Assembly (NCBI RefSeq): GCF_002975275.1
Contig: NZ_PCOQ01000009.1
Span: forward strand, 124,001 to 188,000
Source of the DNA: Achromobacter sp. MYb9
Lineage (GTDB): Bacteria > Pseudomonadota > Gammaproteobacteria > Burkholderiales > Burkholderiaceae_B
DNA length: 64,000 nucleotides
Reading direction: 5' to 3'
The translations under genes were made by a program, and so were the position numbers. A model generated the notes under the pieces. The model made no database searches. It was not told where the DNA came from and worked only from the letters and a program-made list of their open reading frames with translations. Position 1 is the stretch's first letter. Every line of letters starts with the position of its first letter. Positions 26,815-35,030 of this stretch are shown here, piece after piece.

Positions 26815-27354
26815 TCAGAGGCGGCTCAGATCGGGGAACGGACGCACGGGGTCCTTGCCGTCCCAGTCCGTGGCGCTATTGCGGATCAGGTCGAACAGGC
26901 GGCCCTTGGGGCCGGCGACTTCGGACAGCTCGATCACGGTGCCCGGGTGGTATTCGGTGTCGAAGTAGATGAAGCGGCCTTTTTCGCCGACCTCACCGCT
27001 CATCTTGGGCTTGAAGCCCTGGGCCAGCAGGCGTTCCAGATCGGCGTCGTAGCTTTCCGTCCAGTAGGCCACGTGCTGCAGGCCGGTGCGGCCGGCTTGC
27101 AGGAAATCGCGGTACATGGAGGGCACGTCGTTGCGCGTCTGAATCAGTTCAACCTGCACGAAGCCCGAGTTGGCCAATGCCACCGAATTGTGCGGCTCGT
27201 GGCTGACGCCGTCGTACTGGTAATTCACGATCGGCACGCGGGGGTTGTAGTACCAGGGGCCCACGCCAAGCGTGGTGCTCCAGTAGTCCATGGCGGCTTC
27301 GATGTCGTGGACCACATAACCGAGTTGGCGGATTTCGCCCAGGAAACGACTCAT
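26815..27354 (-). CDS. VOC-family metalloenzyme
   Basis: This 179-residue member of the vicinal oxygen chelate (glyoxalase/dioxygenase) superfamily starts IRQLGYVVHDIEAAMDYWSTTLGVGPW. A second half begins near GLQHVAYWTESYDADLERLLAQG and includes TVIELSE, so candidate metal ligands (His about 94, Glu about 142) are present. VOC enzymes isomerise, epimerise or cleave C-C bonds of oxo compounds. The gene sits 37 bases before the RuBisCO-like gene and downstream of the TRAP genes, so it probably acts on an intermediate of the same acid-sugar route. It may be a lactonase, epimerase or lyase; sequence alone does not decide. Confidence 0.8.
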   Translation of the reverse strand: MSRFLGEIRQLGYVVHDIEAAMDYWSTTLGVGPWYYNPRVPIVNYQYDGVSHEPHNSVALANSGFVQVELIQTRNDVPSMYRDFLQAGRTGLQHVAYWTESYDADLERLLAQGFKPKMSGEVGEKGRFIYFDTEYHPGTVIELSEVAGPKGRLFDLIRNSATDWDGKDPVRPFPDLSRL

Positions 27355-27396
27355 GATGGATCTTTATGAAAAGGTGGCGGAAGAGGCGAAGCGCGT

Positions 27397-27421
27397 GCGG
27401 CAGGCGGCGGACGCCTGCCGC
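27397..27421. repeat. Intercistronic hairpin in acid-sugar operon
   Basis: A perfect 10-base stem, GCGGCAGGCG with its complement and a 5-base loop, lies between the TRAP permease stop and the VOC start. There is no U-tract. It could stabilise the upstream transport mRNA or limit read-through into the enzyme genes. Confidence 0.55.
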
Positions 27422-27427
27422 GTCGCG

Positions 27428-29308
27428 TCATAGGAAACCGATCGAGAACCAGGGGAAGGCAGCGACGACGATCAGCCCCACCAGCAGCGCGGCGATGTAG
27501 CCCCAGATCGGGCCGATGCCCTCGTTGGGGTCGACGCGGCTGATGGCGCAGGCGCCGTAGTAACCCACGCCGAAGGGTGGCGCGAACAGGCCGATCCCCA
27601 TGGCGAAGATCACAACCATCGCGTAATGGACTTCATGCACGCCGGCCTGCACGGCGATCGGGAACAGCAGCGGCCCGAACAGCACGATGGCGGGAATGCC
27701 TTCCAACACGCTGCCCAGGATGATGAAGGCGACGATGGACACCGCCAGGAAGCCGTAGCTGCCGCCGGGCATGCCGGCCATCAGGCGGGCCAGATCGCCC
27801 GAGAATCCCGACTGCGTCAACGCCCAGGCCATGGCGGTGGCGCAGCCCACGATCAGCATGATGGCGCCCGACAACGAGGCCGTTTCGATCAACATGGGCC
27901 GCAAGCGGGCCCAGTCGAAACGCCGGTAGACCAGGATGCCGACGACGGCGGAATACACGATGCCGATGGTCGATACCTCGGTGGCCGTGGCCACGCCTTC
28001 GACCACCGCTGCGCGGATCACGAAGGGCAGGGCGACGGCGGGCAGGGCGATCACGAAGAAGCGGCCGATTTCCTTCGCGCTGAAGCGTTGCACCAGGCTC
28101 AGGTCTTCCCTGCGGTAACGCCACCACACCACCGAACACAGTGCCAGGCCCAGCACCACCGCGGGCAGCAGGCCGCCCGTGAACAGCGCGGCGATGGATA
28201 CGCCGGTGACCGATCCGATCGTGATCAGCACGATGGACGGCGGAATGGTTTCGGTCTGGGCGCCGGTGGCCGACAGCAGCGCCACCAGATCGCCCGGCTT
28301 GGCGCCGCGCTTCTGCATTTCAGGGAACAGCACGGGAGCGATGGCCGCCATGTCGGCGATCTTCGACCCCGAGATGCCCGACACCAGGTACATGGCGCCG
28401 ATCAGCACATAAGACAGCCCGCCGCGCACATGGCCCAGCAGGCTCGCCAGGAACTGGATCATGGCGCGCGCCATGCCGGTCATCTCGATCAACGATCCCA
28501 GGAAGATGAACAGCGGCACCGCCAGCAGCATCAGGTGCGACATGCCTTCGTCCAGCCGGCCGACCATCACTTCCATCGGCGTGTTGGTGGTCAGCGCCAG
28601 ATAGGAAAATGTCGCCAGGGCGAACGAAAACGCGATCGGCACGCCCGAAAACACGGTGGCGGCCACGATGCCAACGAAGAAAATCACCAGGTTGAGCTTG
28701 CCCAGCCCCTTGAACAGCGGCTGTGCCAGCCAGAACACGGCGACCACCACGGCCACGGCGGCCAGCGCCATCAGCACTTGCGGCAAGGGCTGCGTGCGCA
28801 GCAGCCGCAGCACCGCCACGACGGCCATCAGCCCCATGCCCACCGGAATGGCAGAGGCCCGCCATGCGTTGCTGAGTTCCAGCGCGGGGGTGATGATGAA
28901 ATGCTCTTCGTGCGCGTATTCAATCGCGGGCGCCAGGATCAGGATCAGGAAGGCCAGCGACGCGGCCAGCGCCACGGTTTCCAGCTGCGCGCGCCGCGTG
29001 GGGCTGACATTGTTGACCAGGGCCGTCATCCGCATGTGCTCGCCGCGGCGCAGGGCCACGACGGCGCCCAGCATGGACAGCCACAGGAACAGGATGGAGG
29101 CGAGTTCGTCGGACCAGACCAATGGGCTGTGGAACACGTAGCGCGCGACGACGCCGGCGAACAGCACAACGATCTCGATCAGCACGATGGCGGCGGCCGC
29201 GTGCTCGACCACGCAGCCCAGCGCGCCGTCAAGCGCGCTGGCGGCCCGGCGCAGGGGATTGGCCGGCAGCACCGGGGCCGCGGCGTGGGGGGCGGACAAG
29301 GAAGACAT
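27428..29308 (-). CDS. TRAP transporter fused small/large permease (DctQM)
   Basis: This 626-residue inner-membrane protein fuses the DctQ-type four-helix subunit (about 30-170, with VFHSPLVWSDELASILFLWL and RRGEHMRM) to the DctM-type sodium-coupled transport subunit (about 210-620). The DctM part shows FSGVPIAFSFALATF, GSKIADMAAIAPVL, the SATGAQTETIPPSIVL motif of the Na+/substrate site, and FAPPFGVGYYGA. Fused QM proteins are a recognised TRAP variant. It starts 9 bases after the DctP-type receptor stop and is clearly co-transcribed with it. Given the neighbours it should import an acid sugar or similar carboxylate. Confidence 0.93.
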   Translation of the reverse strand: MSSLSAPHAAAPVLPANPLRRAASALDGALGCVVEHAAAAIVLIEIVVLFAGVVARYVFHSPLVWSDELASILFLWLSMLGAVVALRRGEHMRMTALVNNVSPTRRAQLETVALAASLAFLILILAPAIEYAHEEHFIITPALELSNAWRASAIPVGMGLMAVVAVLRLLRTQPLPQVLMALAAVAVVVAVFWLAQPLFKGLGKLNLVIFFVGIVAATVFSGVPIAFSFALATFSYLALTTNTPMEVMVGRLDEGMSHLMLLAVPLFIFLGSLIEMTGMARAMIQFLASLLGHVRGGLSYVLIGAMYLVSGISGSKIADMAAIAPVLFPEMQKRGAKPGDLVALLSATGAQTETIPPSIVLITIGSVTGVSIAALFTGGLLPAVVLGLALCSVVWWRYRREDLSLVQRFSAKEIGRFFVIALPAVALPFVIRAAVVEGVATATEVSTIGIVYSAVVGILVYRRFDWARLRPMLIETASLSGAIMLIVGCATAMAWALTQSGFSGDLARLMAGMPGGSYGFLAVSIVAFIILGSVLEGIPAIVLFGPLLFPIAVQAGVHEVHYAMVVIFAMGIGLFAPPFGVGYYGACAISRVDPNEGIGPIWGYIAALLVGLIVVAAFPWFSIGFL

Positions 29309-29317
29309 GGCGCGACC

Positions 29318-30340
29318 TCAGGCCAGCTTGCCGACGCTTTGTTCCAGCAGCGACCAGGCTTCGTTGCCGAAACGGCCTTGCCATTCCTTGTAGAAGCCCG
29401 CGGTGCGCAGCTGTTCGCGGAAACTGTCGGCGGCCGGCTGATTGAACAGCAGCCCCTTGGCTTCCAGATCGGATTGCACCGAGGCGTTCAGTTTCTTGAT
29501 GTCTTCGCGCTGCGCCAGGCCGGCTTCGTTGATGCCGCGGGCAACGACGGTCTTCAGGTCTTCCGGCAAGCCTTCCCACATGCGGCCGTTGGCGATGAAC
29601 CAGTAGCCGTCCCAGATGTGGTTGGTCAGCGAGCAGTACTTCTGCACTTCATACAGCTTGGCGACCTGGATGATGGGCAGCGGGTTTTCCTGCGCGTCCA
29701 CCACCTTGGTCTGCAACGACGAATACACCTCGCTGAACTGCAGGCTGGCGGGTGCTGCGCCCAGGCCCTTGAACATGGAGATCGGCAGCGAACTGACCGG
29801 CACGCGGATCTTCAAGCCGTTCATGTCGGACGCGGATGCCACGGGCGCCTTGCTGCTGGTGGTCTGGCGGAAGCCGTTGTCCCACATTTTTTCAAACGCG
29901 TAGAGCTTGCGCTGCGCGATGGCGGCGCGTACGTGCGCACCCAGCGCGCCGTCCATGGCGCCCCAGACCTGGTTGTAGTCCTTGAACGCGAAGCCCACGG
30001 CGTTGATGGCGGCTACCGGCACCAGGGTGGCGATCACAAGCGCGGACGGCGTGAAGAAATCGATGCCGCCCGAGCGCACTTGCGCCAGCATGTCGGTGTC
30101 GCCGCCCAGCTGGTTGTTCGGGAAGATCTTGATGTCGACGCGGCCGTTGCTTTCCTTCAGGATGCGTTCGGCGGCTTCCTGGGCGCGGATGTTCAGCGGG
30201 TGGGTAACGGGCAGGTTGTTGCCATACTTGAGCGTGTAGTCGGCTGCGCGGGCAATCAGCGGGAATCCGCCGGCCAGGGCGGCCATGGCGGGAACGGCGC
30301 AAAGGCGACGCAGGGCACTGCGGCGTGTCAGCAGCTTCAT
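29318..30340 (-). CDS. TRAP transporter DctP-type receptor
   Basis: This 340-residue periplasmic substrate-binding protein has an N-terminus (KLLTRRSALRRLCAVPAMAALAG) with an Arg pair and hydrophobic core resembling a Tat or Sec signal. The mature start is TLKYGNNLPVTHPLNIRAQEAAERI. Family motifs include the ligand-binding Arg in NGLKIRVPVSSLP and the segment VDAQENPLPII. I chose the ATG at 30340, with GGAGA 6 bases upstream, over one 12 bases further upstream. It captures the substrate of the acid-sugar operon and heads that operon. The operator-like repeats at 30361-30380 lie in its promoter region. Confidence 0.92.
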   Translation of the reverse strand: MKLLTRRSALRRLCAVPAMAALAGGFPLIARAADYTLKYGNNLPVTHPLNIRAQEAAERILKESNGRVDIKIFPNNQLGGDTDMLAQVRSGGIDFFTPSALVIATLVPVAAINAVGFAFKDYNQVWGAMDGALGAHVRAAIAQRKLYAFEKMWDNGFRQTTSSKAPVASASDMNGLKIRVPVSSLPISMFKGLGAAPASLQFSEVYSSLQTKVVDAQENPLPIIQVAKLYEVQKYCSLTNHIWDGYWFIANGRMWEGLPEDLKTVVARGINEAGLAQREDIKKLNASVQSDLEAKGLLFNQPAADSFREQLRTAGFYKEWQGRFGNEAWSLLEQSVGKLA

Positions 30341-30349
30341 GGTTGTCTC

Positions 30350-30380
30350 CATAATCGTAGTTATGATGTTTTTTGATGTG
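30350..30380. promoter_or_regulatory. Operator-like repeat 1 at acid-sugar operon
   Basis: TTATGATGTTTTTTGATGTG at 30361-30380 recurs at 30451-30470 with 18 of 20 bases identical. It also overlaps the imperfect palindrome CATAATCGTAGTTATG (30350-30365). It lies 10-40 bases upstream of the receptor start and is a good candidate binding site for the adjacent LacI-type regulator. Confidence 0.55.
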
Positions 30381-30450
30381 CCACAAAAACGCCAAACCCA
30401 TGCGGCAGTGTGGACAATAGTGAATAGGCAGTATCATCGTCAAACCTTAT

Positions 30451-30470
30451 TCATGATGGTTTTTGATGTG
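30451..30470. promoter_or_regulatory. Operator-like repeat 2 at regulator start
   Basis: TCATGATGGTTTTTGATGTG is the second copy of the 20-base element, 90 bases from the first. It covers the possible start codons of the LacI-type gene, so binding could block its own expression and, with copy 1, form a loop. Confidence 0.55.
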
Positions 30471-31514
30471 AATAGAGCCCTGCCCGAACGTAAGCTTGCC
30501 CGCCTGGCCGATGTGGCCGCGCGCGCCGGCGTCTCCACCGCCACGGCCGACCGCGTGTTGAACCGCCGGCCCGGGGTGCGCGCCAACACCGCGCAAAAGG
30601 TCTTCAAGGCCGCCATCGAACTGGACTATCTGCCGGAACAGGAACTGGCCGCCGCAGCCCCGGCCGAGCCCATGCGGCTGGTGTTCCTGCTGCCGCGTGG
30701 CAGCAACCGCTACCTGCGCATGCTGGGCGACACGGTCAGCTACGCGCACGAGCACTTCGCGCCCTTGAACGCCAAGTGCCAGATCGAATATGTGGAAAGC
30801 TTCAACCCCGATGCGCTGGCGCAAGCGCTGGCCAAGCACGGCAAGCGCGCGGACGGCATCGCGTTCATGGCGCTTGAGCATCCCGTGGTGCGCGAAGCCG
30901 TCAATATGCTGGCGGAACAGGGCGTGCCCACGGTGACGCTGATTTCCGATCTGGCCAACAGTGCGCGCACGGCCTATGTGGGGCTGGACAACCGCGCGGC
31001 GGGACGCACCGCCGGCTACCTGATCGCGCGCTTCATCGGTTCGCGTGCCGCGCATGTGGCCCTGATCGCCGGTTCGCGCCATTACCGCGCTCACGAAGAG
31101 CGCGAAAGCGGGTTCCTGCAGTTGTATGCCGAACAGTTCCAGGCCATGCAGGTGGTGGACTTGCGCGAAGGCTACGACGACGCGCAGCGCAACTACGAGC
31201 AGACGCGCCAGTTGCTGGAGCAATATCCCAATCTGGCCGGCATCTATAACATCGGCGGAGCGTCCGACGGCGTGGCGCGCGCGCTGAAAGAAGCGGGCCA
31301 GCAGCACCGCGTCGTGTTCATCGGCCACGGGCTGACGCCCGACACCCGGTCCTTGCTGATCGACGGCACGATGGACGCCGTCATCACGCAAAGCCCGATG
31401 GAAGCGCTGATGAGCTGCGTGCGCATCTTCTGCAATCTGCGCGATAAGCGCAGCGCGATGAACGGGGTGGAATTGGCGCGCAGCCAGGTGATTTTCCGCG
31501 AGAACCTGCCGTAG
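30453..31514 (+). CDS. LacI-family transcriptional regulator
   Basis: This regulator of about 353 residues has the LacI HTH near its N-terminus (RLADVAARAGVSTATADRVLNRRPGVRANTAQKV, including the hinge side). A periplasmic-binding-type effector domain follows, closest to the sugar-binding Peripla_BP group (VLLIAGSRHYRAHEERESGF-like region, GIYNIGGASDGVARAL, FIGHGLTPDTRSLLIDGTMDAVITQ). The start could be ATG 30453, ATG 30456 or GTG 30468; none has a strong ribosome-binding site. It is divergent from the TRAP/RuBisCO-like operon and almost certainly regulates it. Substitution of the usual SRVLN by ADRVLN in the recognition region suggests a non-standard operator. Confidence 0.9.
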   Translation: MMVFDVNRALPERKLARLADVAARAGVSTATADRVLNRRPGVRANTAQKVFKAAIELDYLPEQELAAAAPAEPMRLVFLLPRGSNRYLRMLGDTVSYAHEHFAPLNAKCQIEYVESFNPDALAQALAKHGKRADGIAFMALEHPVVREAVNMLAEQGVPTVTLISDLANSARTAYVGLDNRAAGRTAGYLIARFIGSRAAHVALIAGSRHYRAHEERESGFLQLYAEQFQAMQVVDLREGYDDAQRNYEQTRQLLEQYPNLAGIYNIGGASDGVARALKEAGQQHRVVFIGHGLTPDTRSLLIDGTMDAVITQSPMEALMSCVRIFCNLRDKRSAMNGVELARSQVIFRENLP

Positions 31515-31598
31515 TTCGCCATGCCTTGCCGTGAATGGGCGGCAGTCGCCTGTCGTCTCGTGGCCCGTGGCGCATCCCCTTGATGCATCGCTTGCATT

Positions 31599-31618
31599 TT
31601 AGCTGCCTAGGCAGTTAA
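31599..31618. promoter_or_regulatory. MarR operator palindrome, copy 1
   Basis: CTGCCTAGGCAG is a perfect 12-base palindrome at 31603-31614, extended by A/T flanks, about 45 bases upstream of the MarR-type gene. The 11-base core CTGCCTAGGCA recurs at 32147-32157 before the MFS gene. This is the expected pattern for autorepression plus control of the pump. Confidence 0.7.
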
Positions 31619-31657
31619 ACTTCGGAAATCGACCCCAAATGTTGCGGCAAGGCGACT

Positions 31658-32113
31658 ATGTCCCGCGTCAAACCTTCCATGCTGGACCGCTTTCATACCG
31701 GTGAACTCGGCTTCATGGTGACGTCCGTGCGCAACAGCATCTATGACGCCCTGGAACGCGAGTTGGCGCCGTTCGAACTCACGACCCCCCAGTACGTGGT
31801 GCTGAATTGCCTGGCAAAGGGCTGGGGCCGCACCCTTAGCGACTTTTGCCGCGTGTTGGCGTATGACTCGGGCGCCATGACGCGTCTTCTGGACCGCATC
31901 GCGGCCAAGGGGTTCATCCGCCGGGTGGAAAACGAAGCCGACCGGCGCAGCTATCTGATCGAGCTGACCGAACAGGGCCAGGCCGCGCTGCCTCAGGTGC
32001 TTGACGCCATCGACGTCGCCATGCGGCGTTTGCTGACCGGCTTTTCGGAAGAGGATGCCGAGACGCTGCACAAGCTGTTGTCGCGGCTGCTGGTGAACGC
32101 CGCGGCGGACTGA
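31658..32113 (+). CDS. MarR-family transcriptional regulator
   Basis: This 151-residue winged-helix regulator has the dimer helices at both ends, the recognition region DFCRVLAYDSGAMTRLLDRIAAKGFIRR and the wing ENEADRRSYLIELTEQG. Such proteins repress efflux or catabolic genes and release DNA on binding small phenolic or other ligands. It lies directly upstream of and co-oriented with an MFS transporter. A terminator separates the two, and both promoters carry the same palindrome, so both are probably repressed in parallel. I chose ATG 31658; no better start is visible. Confidence 0.93.
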   Translation: MSRVKPSMLDRFHTGELGFMVTSVRNSIYDALERELAPFELTTPQYVVLNCLAKGWGRTLSDFCRVLAYDSGAMTRLLDRIAAKGFIRRVENEADRRSYLIELTEQGQAALPQVLDAIDVAMRRLLTGFSEEDAETLHKLLSRLLVNAAAD

Positions 32114-32136
32114 CGTTATTCAGTCCGCTTTTTTTT
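32105..32136 (+). terminator. Intrinsic terminator of marR-type gene
   Basis: GCGGACTG and CAGTCCGC pair around an 8-base loop and are followed directly by eight T. The stem includes the stop codon at 32111-32113. Confidence 0.9.
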
Positions 32137-32142
32137 ATCCAT

Positions 32143-32161
32143 TTACCTGCCTAGGCATATA
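32143..32161. promoter_or_regulatory. MarR operator palindrome, copy 2
   Basis: TTACCTGCCTAGGCATATA carries the same 11-base core as the site at 31599-31618. It lies between the marR-type terminator and the MFS start at 32201, where it would overlap the pump promoter. Confidence 0.65.
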
Positions 32162-32200
32162 CAGCCTGGGCCTATATTAACCGCTACGTTGTCCGCCGCC

Positions 32201-33745
32201 ATGAGTCCCGCCCCAGCGCCAAGCCACTCCCCCGTCCCGCCCGCGTTGCTGATGACGATCGGCGCGCTGACGTTCATCGATTTCCTGCAGAACGGCATGG
32301 TCACGTTCGCGGCGGCTCCCATCATGGGCGAGATCGGCGCAAGCCCCGAGGAATACACCACCGTCGCCGTCATCTACGCCTGCGTGGCCGTGGTGCTGAT
32401 CGCGCTGCAAGGCTGGCTGGTGCATCACCTGGGATTGCGCCGCTATCTGCTGGCGTCGCTGGGCGCGGCGGCGGCGGGCGCGGTGGTGTGCGCGCTGTCG
32501 CTGGGCGAGACCGGGTTTCTGCTTGGCCGCGTCCTGATGGCCACCGGTTGCGCGGCGATGCTGACGTCGTCGCGCTTGAGCGTGAATCTGATTGCGCCGG
32601 GCCCGATGCGGTTCCAGGGCATCAAGGCCTTGGCGACGGGGCTGTGCACGGGAACGGCGCTGGCGCCGTGGGTGGCGTCGGTGGCGGTCGACCACGATGG
32701 CTGGCCGCTGATGTTCTGGCTGGTCGCCGCGCTGTCGGTGCTGGCGATGATTCCGGTCGCCCTGTCGATGCCTGGGAAGGAAGGACACGCGACGGTGGCC
32801 GGGCAGGCCCGCATGGCGCCGATCGCCGCGCTGGGATTGGGCAGCTTCCTGCTGCTGCACGCGCTGCAGCGGTCCTATTACGATTTCTTCAGCGACCGTC
32901 ATCTGCTGGTGCTGTCCGCGCTGGCCGGCATGGTCGCGCTGGGATACTTCGTCTGGGCGGAGACGCGCAACGGCGCGCCGCTGCTGAAATTGGGCGGCAT
33001 GAAAGAGGCGCGGTTCGTAAGCGGGCTGGCGCTCTTCATGTTCTGCTATCTGATGCTGGGCGCCAATGGCTATCTGGTGCCGTTGATGCTGCAACGCGCG
33101 CTGGGCCACTCCTGGGCCAATACGGGCGTGTTCTTCGCCATGGGCCTGGGGGCGGGCGTGCTGACGTTCGCCGTGATGTCGCAGCTGCTTGCCCGCTGGC
33201 CCTCGCCGCGCAAGTTCTTCGTGACGGGGTTCGTGGCGCTGGCGGCGTTCGGCGTCCTGATGTCGCGCCTTTCGCCCACGGCCGATGCCTGGAGCGACGT
33301 GTTGCCCGCGCTGGCCTGCTATGGCGTATTCATCATGATCATCATGCCCACCACGGCCATGAACACCTTCGCCGGCTTGGCCCACGATCCGGCGCTGTTC
33401 GCGCACGCCCAGCAGGTAAAGAACATGTTGGCGCAAGTCGGACAGGCGCTGGGCATCATGGTGGCCACCGTGGGTCAGCAGTGGTTGACGTCTGAACACT
33501 ACAACGTGCTGCAAGCCAGCATCGCCACGGGCAACGCCAACTTCGAAGCGGCCAAGGCGCAGCTAAGCAGTGTGTACGCTGCGGTGGCGGATCCGGTGCG
33601 GGCGCAGCAGATGGCGGTGGCGCAGATCTCGCAAATGCTGGATCAGCAATCCGTGTTGCTGGCGAATCTGGACCATTTCCGCGTGCTGGCCGTCTTGGCC
33701 GCGGCCGGCGCCCTGGTCAGCTTGAGGCAACGGGTGTTCCGGTAG
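32201..33745 (+). CDS. MFS multidrug-type transporter
   Basis: This inner-membrane major facilitator of about 514 residues has roughly 14 predicted helices, resembling the DHA2 drug:proton antiporters of the EmrB type. The first helix (LLMTIGALTFIDFLQNGMVTFAAAPIM) is followed by the loop 2-3 motif region HHLGLRRYLLAS. A large C-terminal loop before the last helix (about 440-490) resembles that of EmrB. No EmrA-type adaptor is adjacent. I took the ATG at 32201 rather than a TTG 12 bases upstream; neither has a clear ribosome-binding site. The MarR palindrome upstream suggests substrate-induced expression. It converges on the next operon with a gap of only 9 bases. Confidence 0.88.
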   Translation: MSPAPAPSHSPVPPALLMTIGALTFIDFLQNGMVTFAAAPIMGEIGASPEEYTTVAVIYACVAVVLIALQGWLVHHLGLRRYLLASLGAAAAGAVVCALSLGETGFLLGRVLMATGCAAMLTSSRLSVNLIAPGPMRFQGIKALATGLCTGTALAPWVASVAVDHDGWPLMFWLVAALSVLAMIPVALSMPGKEGHATVAGQARMAPIAALGLGSFLLLHALQRSYYDFFSDRHLLVLSALAGMVALGYFVWAETRNGAPLLKLGGMKEARFVSGLALFMFCYLMLGANGYLVPLMLQRALGHSWANTGVFFAMGLGAGVLTFAVMSQLLARWPSPRKFFVTGFVALAAFGVLMSRLSPTADAWSDVLPALACYGVFIMIIMPTTAMNTFAGLAHDPALFAHAQQVKNMLAQVGQALGIMVATVGQQWLTSEHYNVLQASIATGNANFEAAKAQLSSVYAAVADPVRAQQMAVAQISQMLDQQSVLLANLDHFRVLAVLAAAGALVSLRQRVFR

Positions 33746-33754
33746 CGCGACGGG

Positions 33755-35017
33755 TTAATTTCCGCCCAGCTGAACGATCACCTGGCGCGCGACATCCGAC
33801 AGCGACAGCCCGCCATCCATGGCGGCGCGTTGCAGGCGTTCGTGCGCGGCCTGTTCAGTCAGACCGTATTGGCTGATCAGCAGCAGCTTGGCGCGGTCGA
33901 TGCGCTTTTTCTCGTCCAGCGCGCCGCGCACGGTGTTCAAGGCGTCGTCGGTCCGCTGCATGCGCAGGGTCTGTTCGCGCATCATGTCGAGGATCGACCG
34001 TTCCAATTCACTGCCCACGCCATCCGCGGGCGGCGTATCCACGATGCGGCTTTGCACGCTGTACAGCATGCTGGGCGCGCGGCCGCTGGCATGGTCGGCA
34101 TAGCGGCTTAAAAGCAGGCGGCGGTCGTCCAGCTCTTGGCGGGTCTCGGCGATGCGGCGGGCGCATTGCTGCGCCAGCGCCTGGGCCAGCAGGCTTTCGA
34201 CTTCGCGCATGGCGTCGATGCGCGCGGTGTACAGGTCGAACCACAGTTCGGCCAGGGCGCCGTCGACGCGTTGCGCGCTGGAAGTGTGCTGCGCCATGTC
34301 GCGCATGCGTTGCACCGGCTGACCCTGTTGCTGGATCCGTTCCCAGCATTGCAGCGCTGCGCCTTCCGCATATTGGGAATAAGTGTCGAAGCTGCGCCGC
34401 TGGTTGGCCGCAAGGCCCAGCATGCGGGCCTTTTGCACGTCGGTGAAGAAGCCGGCCGTGTACCCCATCACGCCACAGGCGCGTTCCTGGCCGCTCAGTT
34501 CCTTGCCCTGCATGAAATTCAGCAGCGCCACCAGGATGCGGGTGACGCCGGGATCCAGCGCGGAATCGGCCGCTTCGAAGACCACCGCCAGCAGGCTGCC
34601 GATCACCTGCGTGAAGCGCGAATCGGTCTCGTCGGCGGATACGGATTGGTCGCGGACCTGTCGGCGCAGCGCGGGCAGCTCGTCCAGGCGGAACAGCGCA
34701 AAAGCGATGCAATTGAGCAGGCGCGCGCGGCTTGCGCCGTGGCTGGAATCGGTGGCGTGGGTGTCCAGGAATTGACGCGCTTGCGCTTCGACGCCGACGG
34801 CGTCCTGGCTCAGCCCGGCCAGGGCCGGTTGCAGGCGGTCTTGCGGGCTGCACAGCGTCAGGTTGGAGTAGCCCCGTTCTTTTTGCAGCGCGTGCACCAG
34901 CGCGCTGACGCGCACCACCAATTCGCAGGTGCCCGACAAGGCCTCCAGGCCCTGGAGTTCGCTGCGACGGGCGGCGAGTAGGAAGCGCAATGGCGGCGGC
35001 AGGCGGCGTTCGGCCAT
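33755..35017 (-). CDS. nasR: NIT-ANTAR nitrate-responsive antiterminator
   Basis: This 420-residue regulator resembles NasR of Klebsiella. An all-helical NIT domain (about 35-300, including SALVHALQKERGYSNLTL and RMLGLAANQRRSFDTY) senses nitrate or nitrite. A C-terminal ANTAR domain (about 365-415, KKRIDRAKLLLISQYGLTEQ and SLSDVARQVI) binds leader RNA to stop an intrinsic terminator forming. It is the last gene of the leftward nirB operon, 13 bases after cobA, so it would increase its own synthesis. The leader with a terminator at 41368-41492 is its probable target. The ATG at 35017 is preceded by AGGA. A longer frame upstream lies inside cobA. Confidence 0.9.
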   Translation of the reverse strand: MAERRLPPPLRFLLAARRSELQGLEALSGTCELVVRVSALVHALQKERGYSNLTLCSPQDRLQPALAGLSQDAVGVEAQARQFLDTHATDSSHGASRARLLNCIAFALFRLDELPALRRQVRDQSVSADETDSRFTQVIGSLLAVVFEAADSALDPGVTRILVALLNFMQGKELSGQERACGVMGYTAGFFTDVQKARMLGLAANQRRSFDTYSQYAEGAALQCWERIQQQGQPVQRMRDMAQHTSSAQRVDGALAELWFDLYTARIDAMREVESLLAQALAQQCARRIAETRQELDDRRLLLSRYADHASGRAPSMLYSVQSRIVDTPPADGVGSELERSILDMMREQTLRMQRTDDALNTVRGALDEKKRIDRAKLLLISQYGLTEQAAHERLQRAAMDGGLSLSDVARQVIVQLGGN

Positions 35018-35030
35018 CGGAGTCCTGGAT

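Noticed and set aside
27626..30376. Long forward frame opposite the TRAP genes
   Set aside because: It is His/Gln-rich, low-complexity translation typical of an antisense shadow; the reverse strand encodes clear DctQM and DctP.
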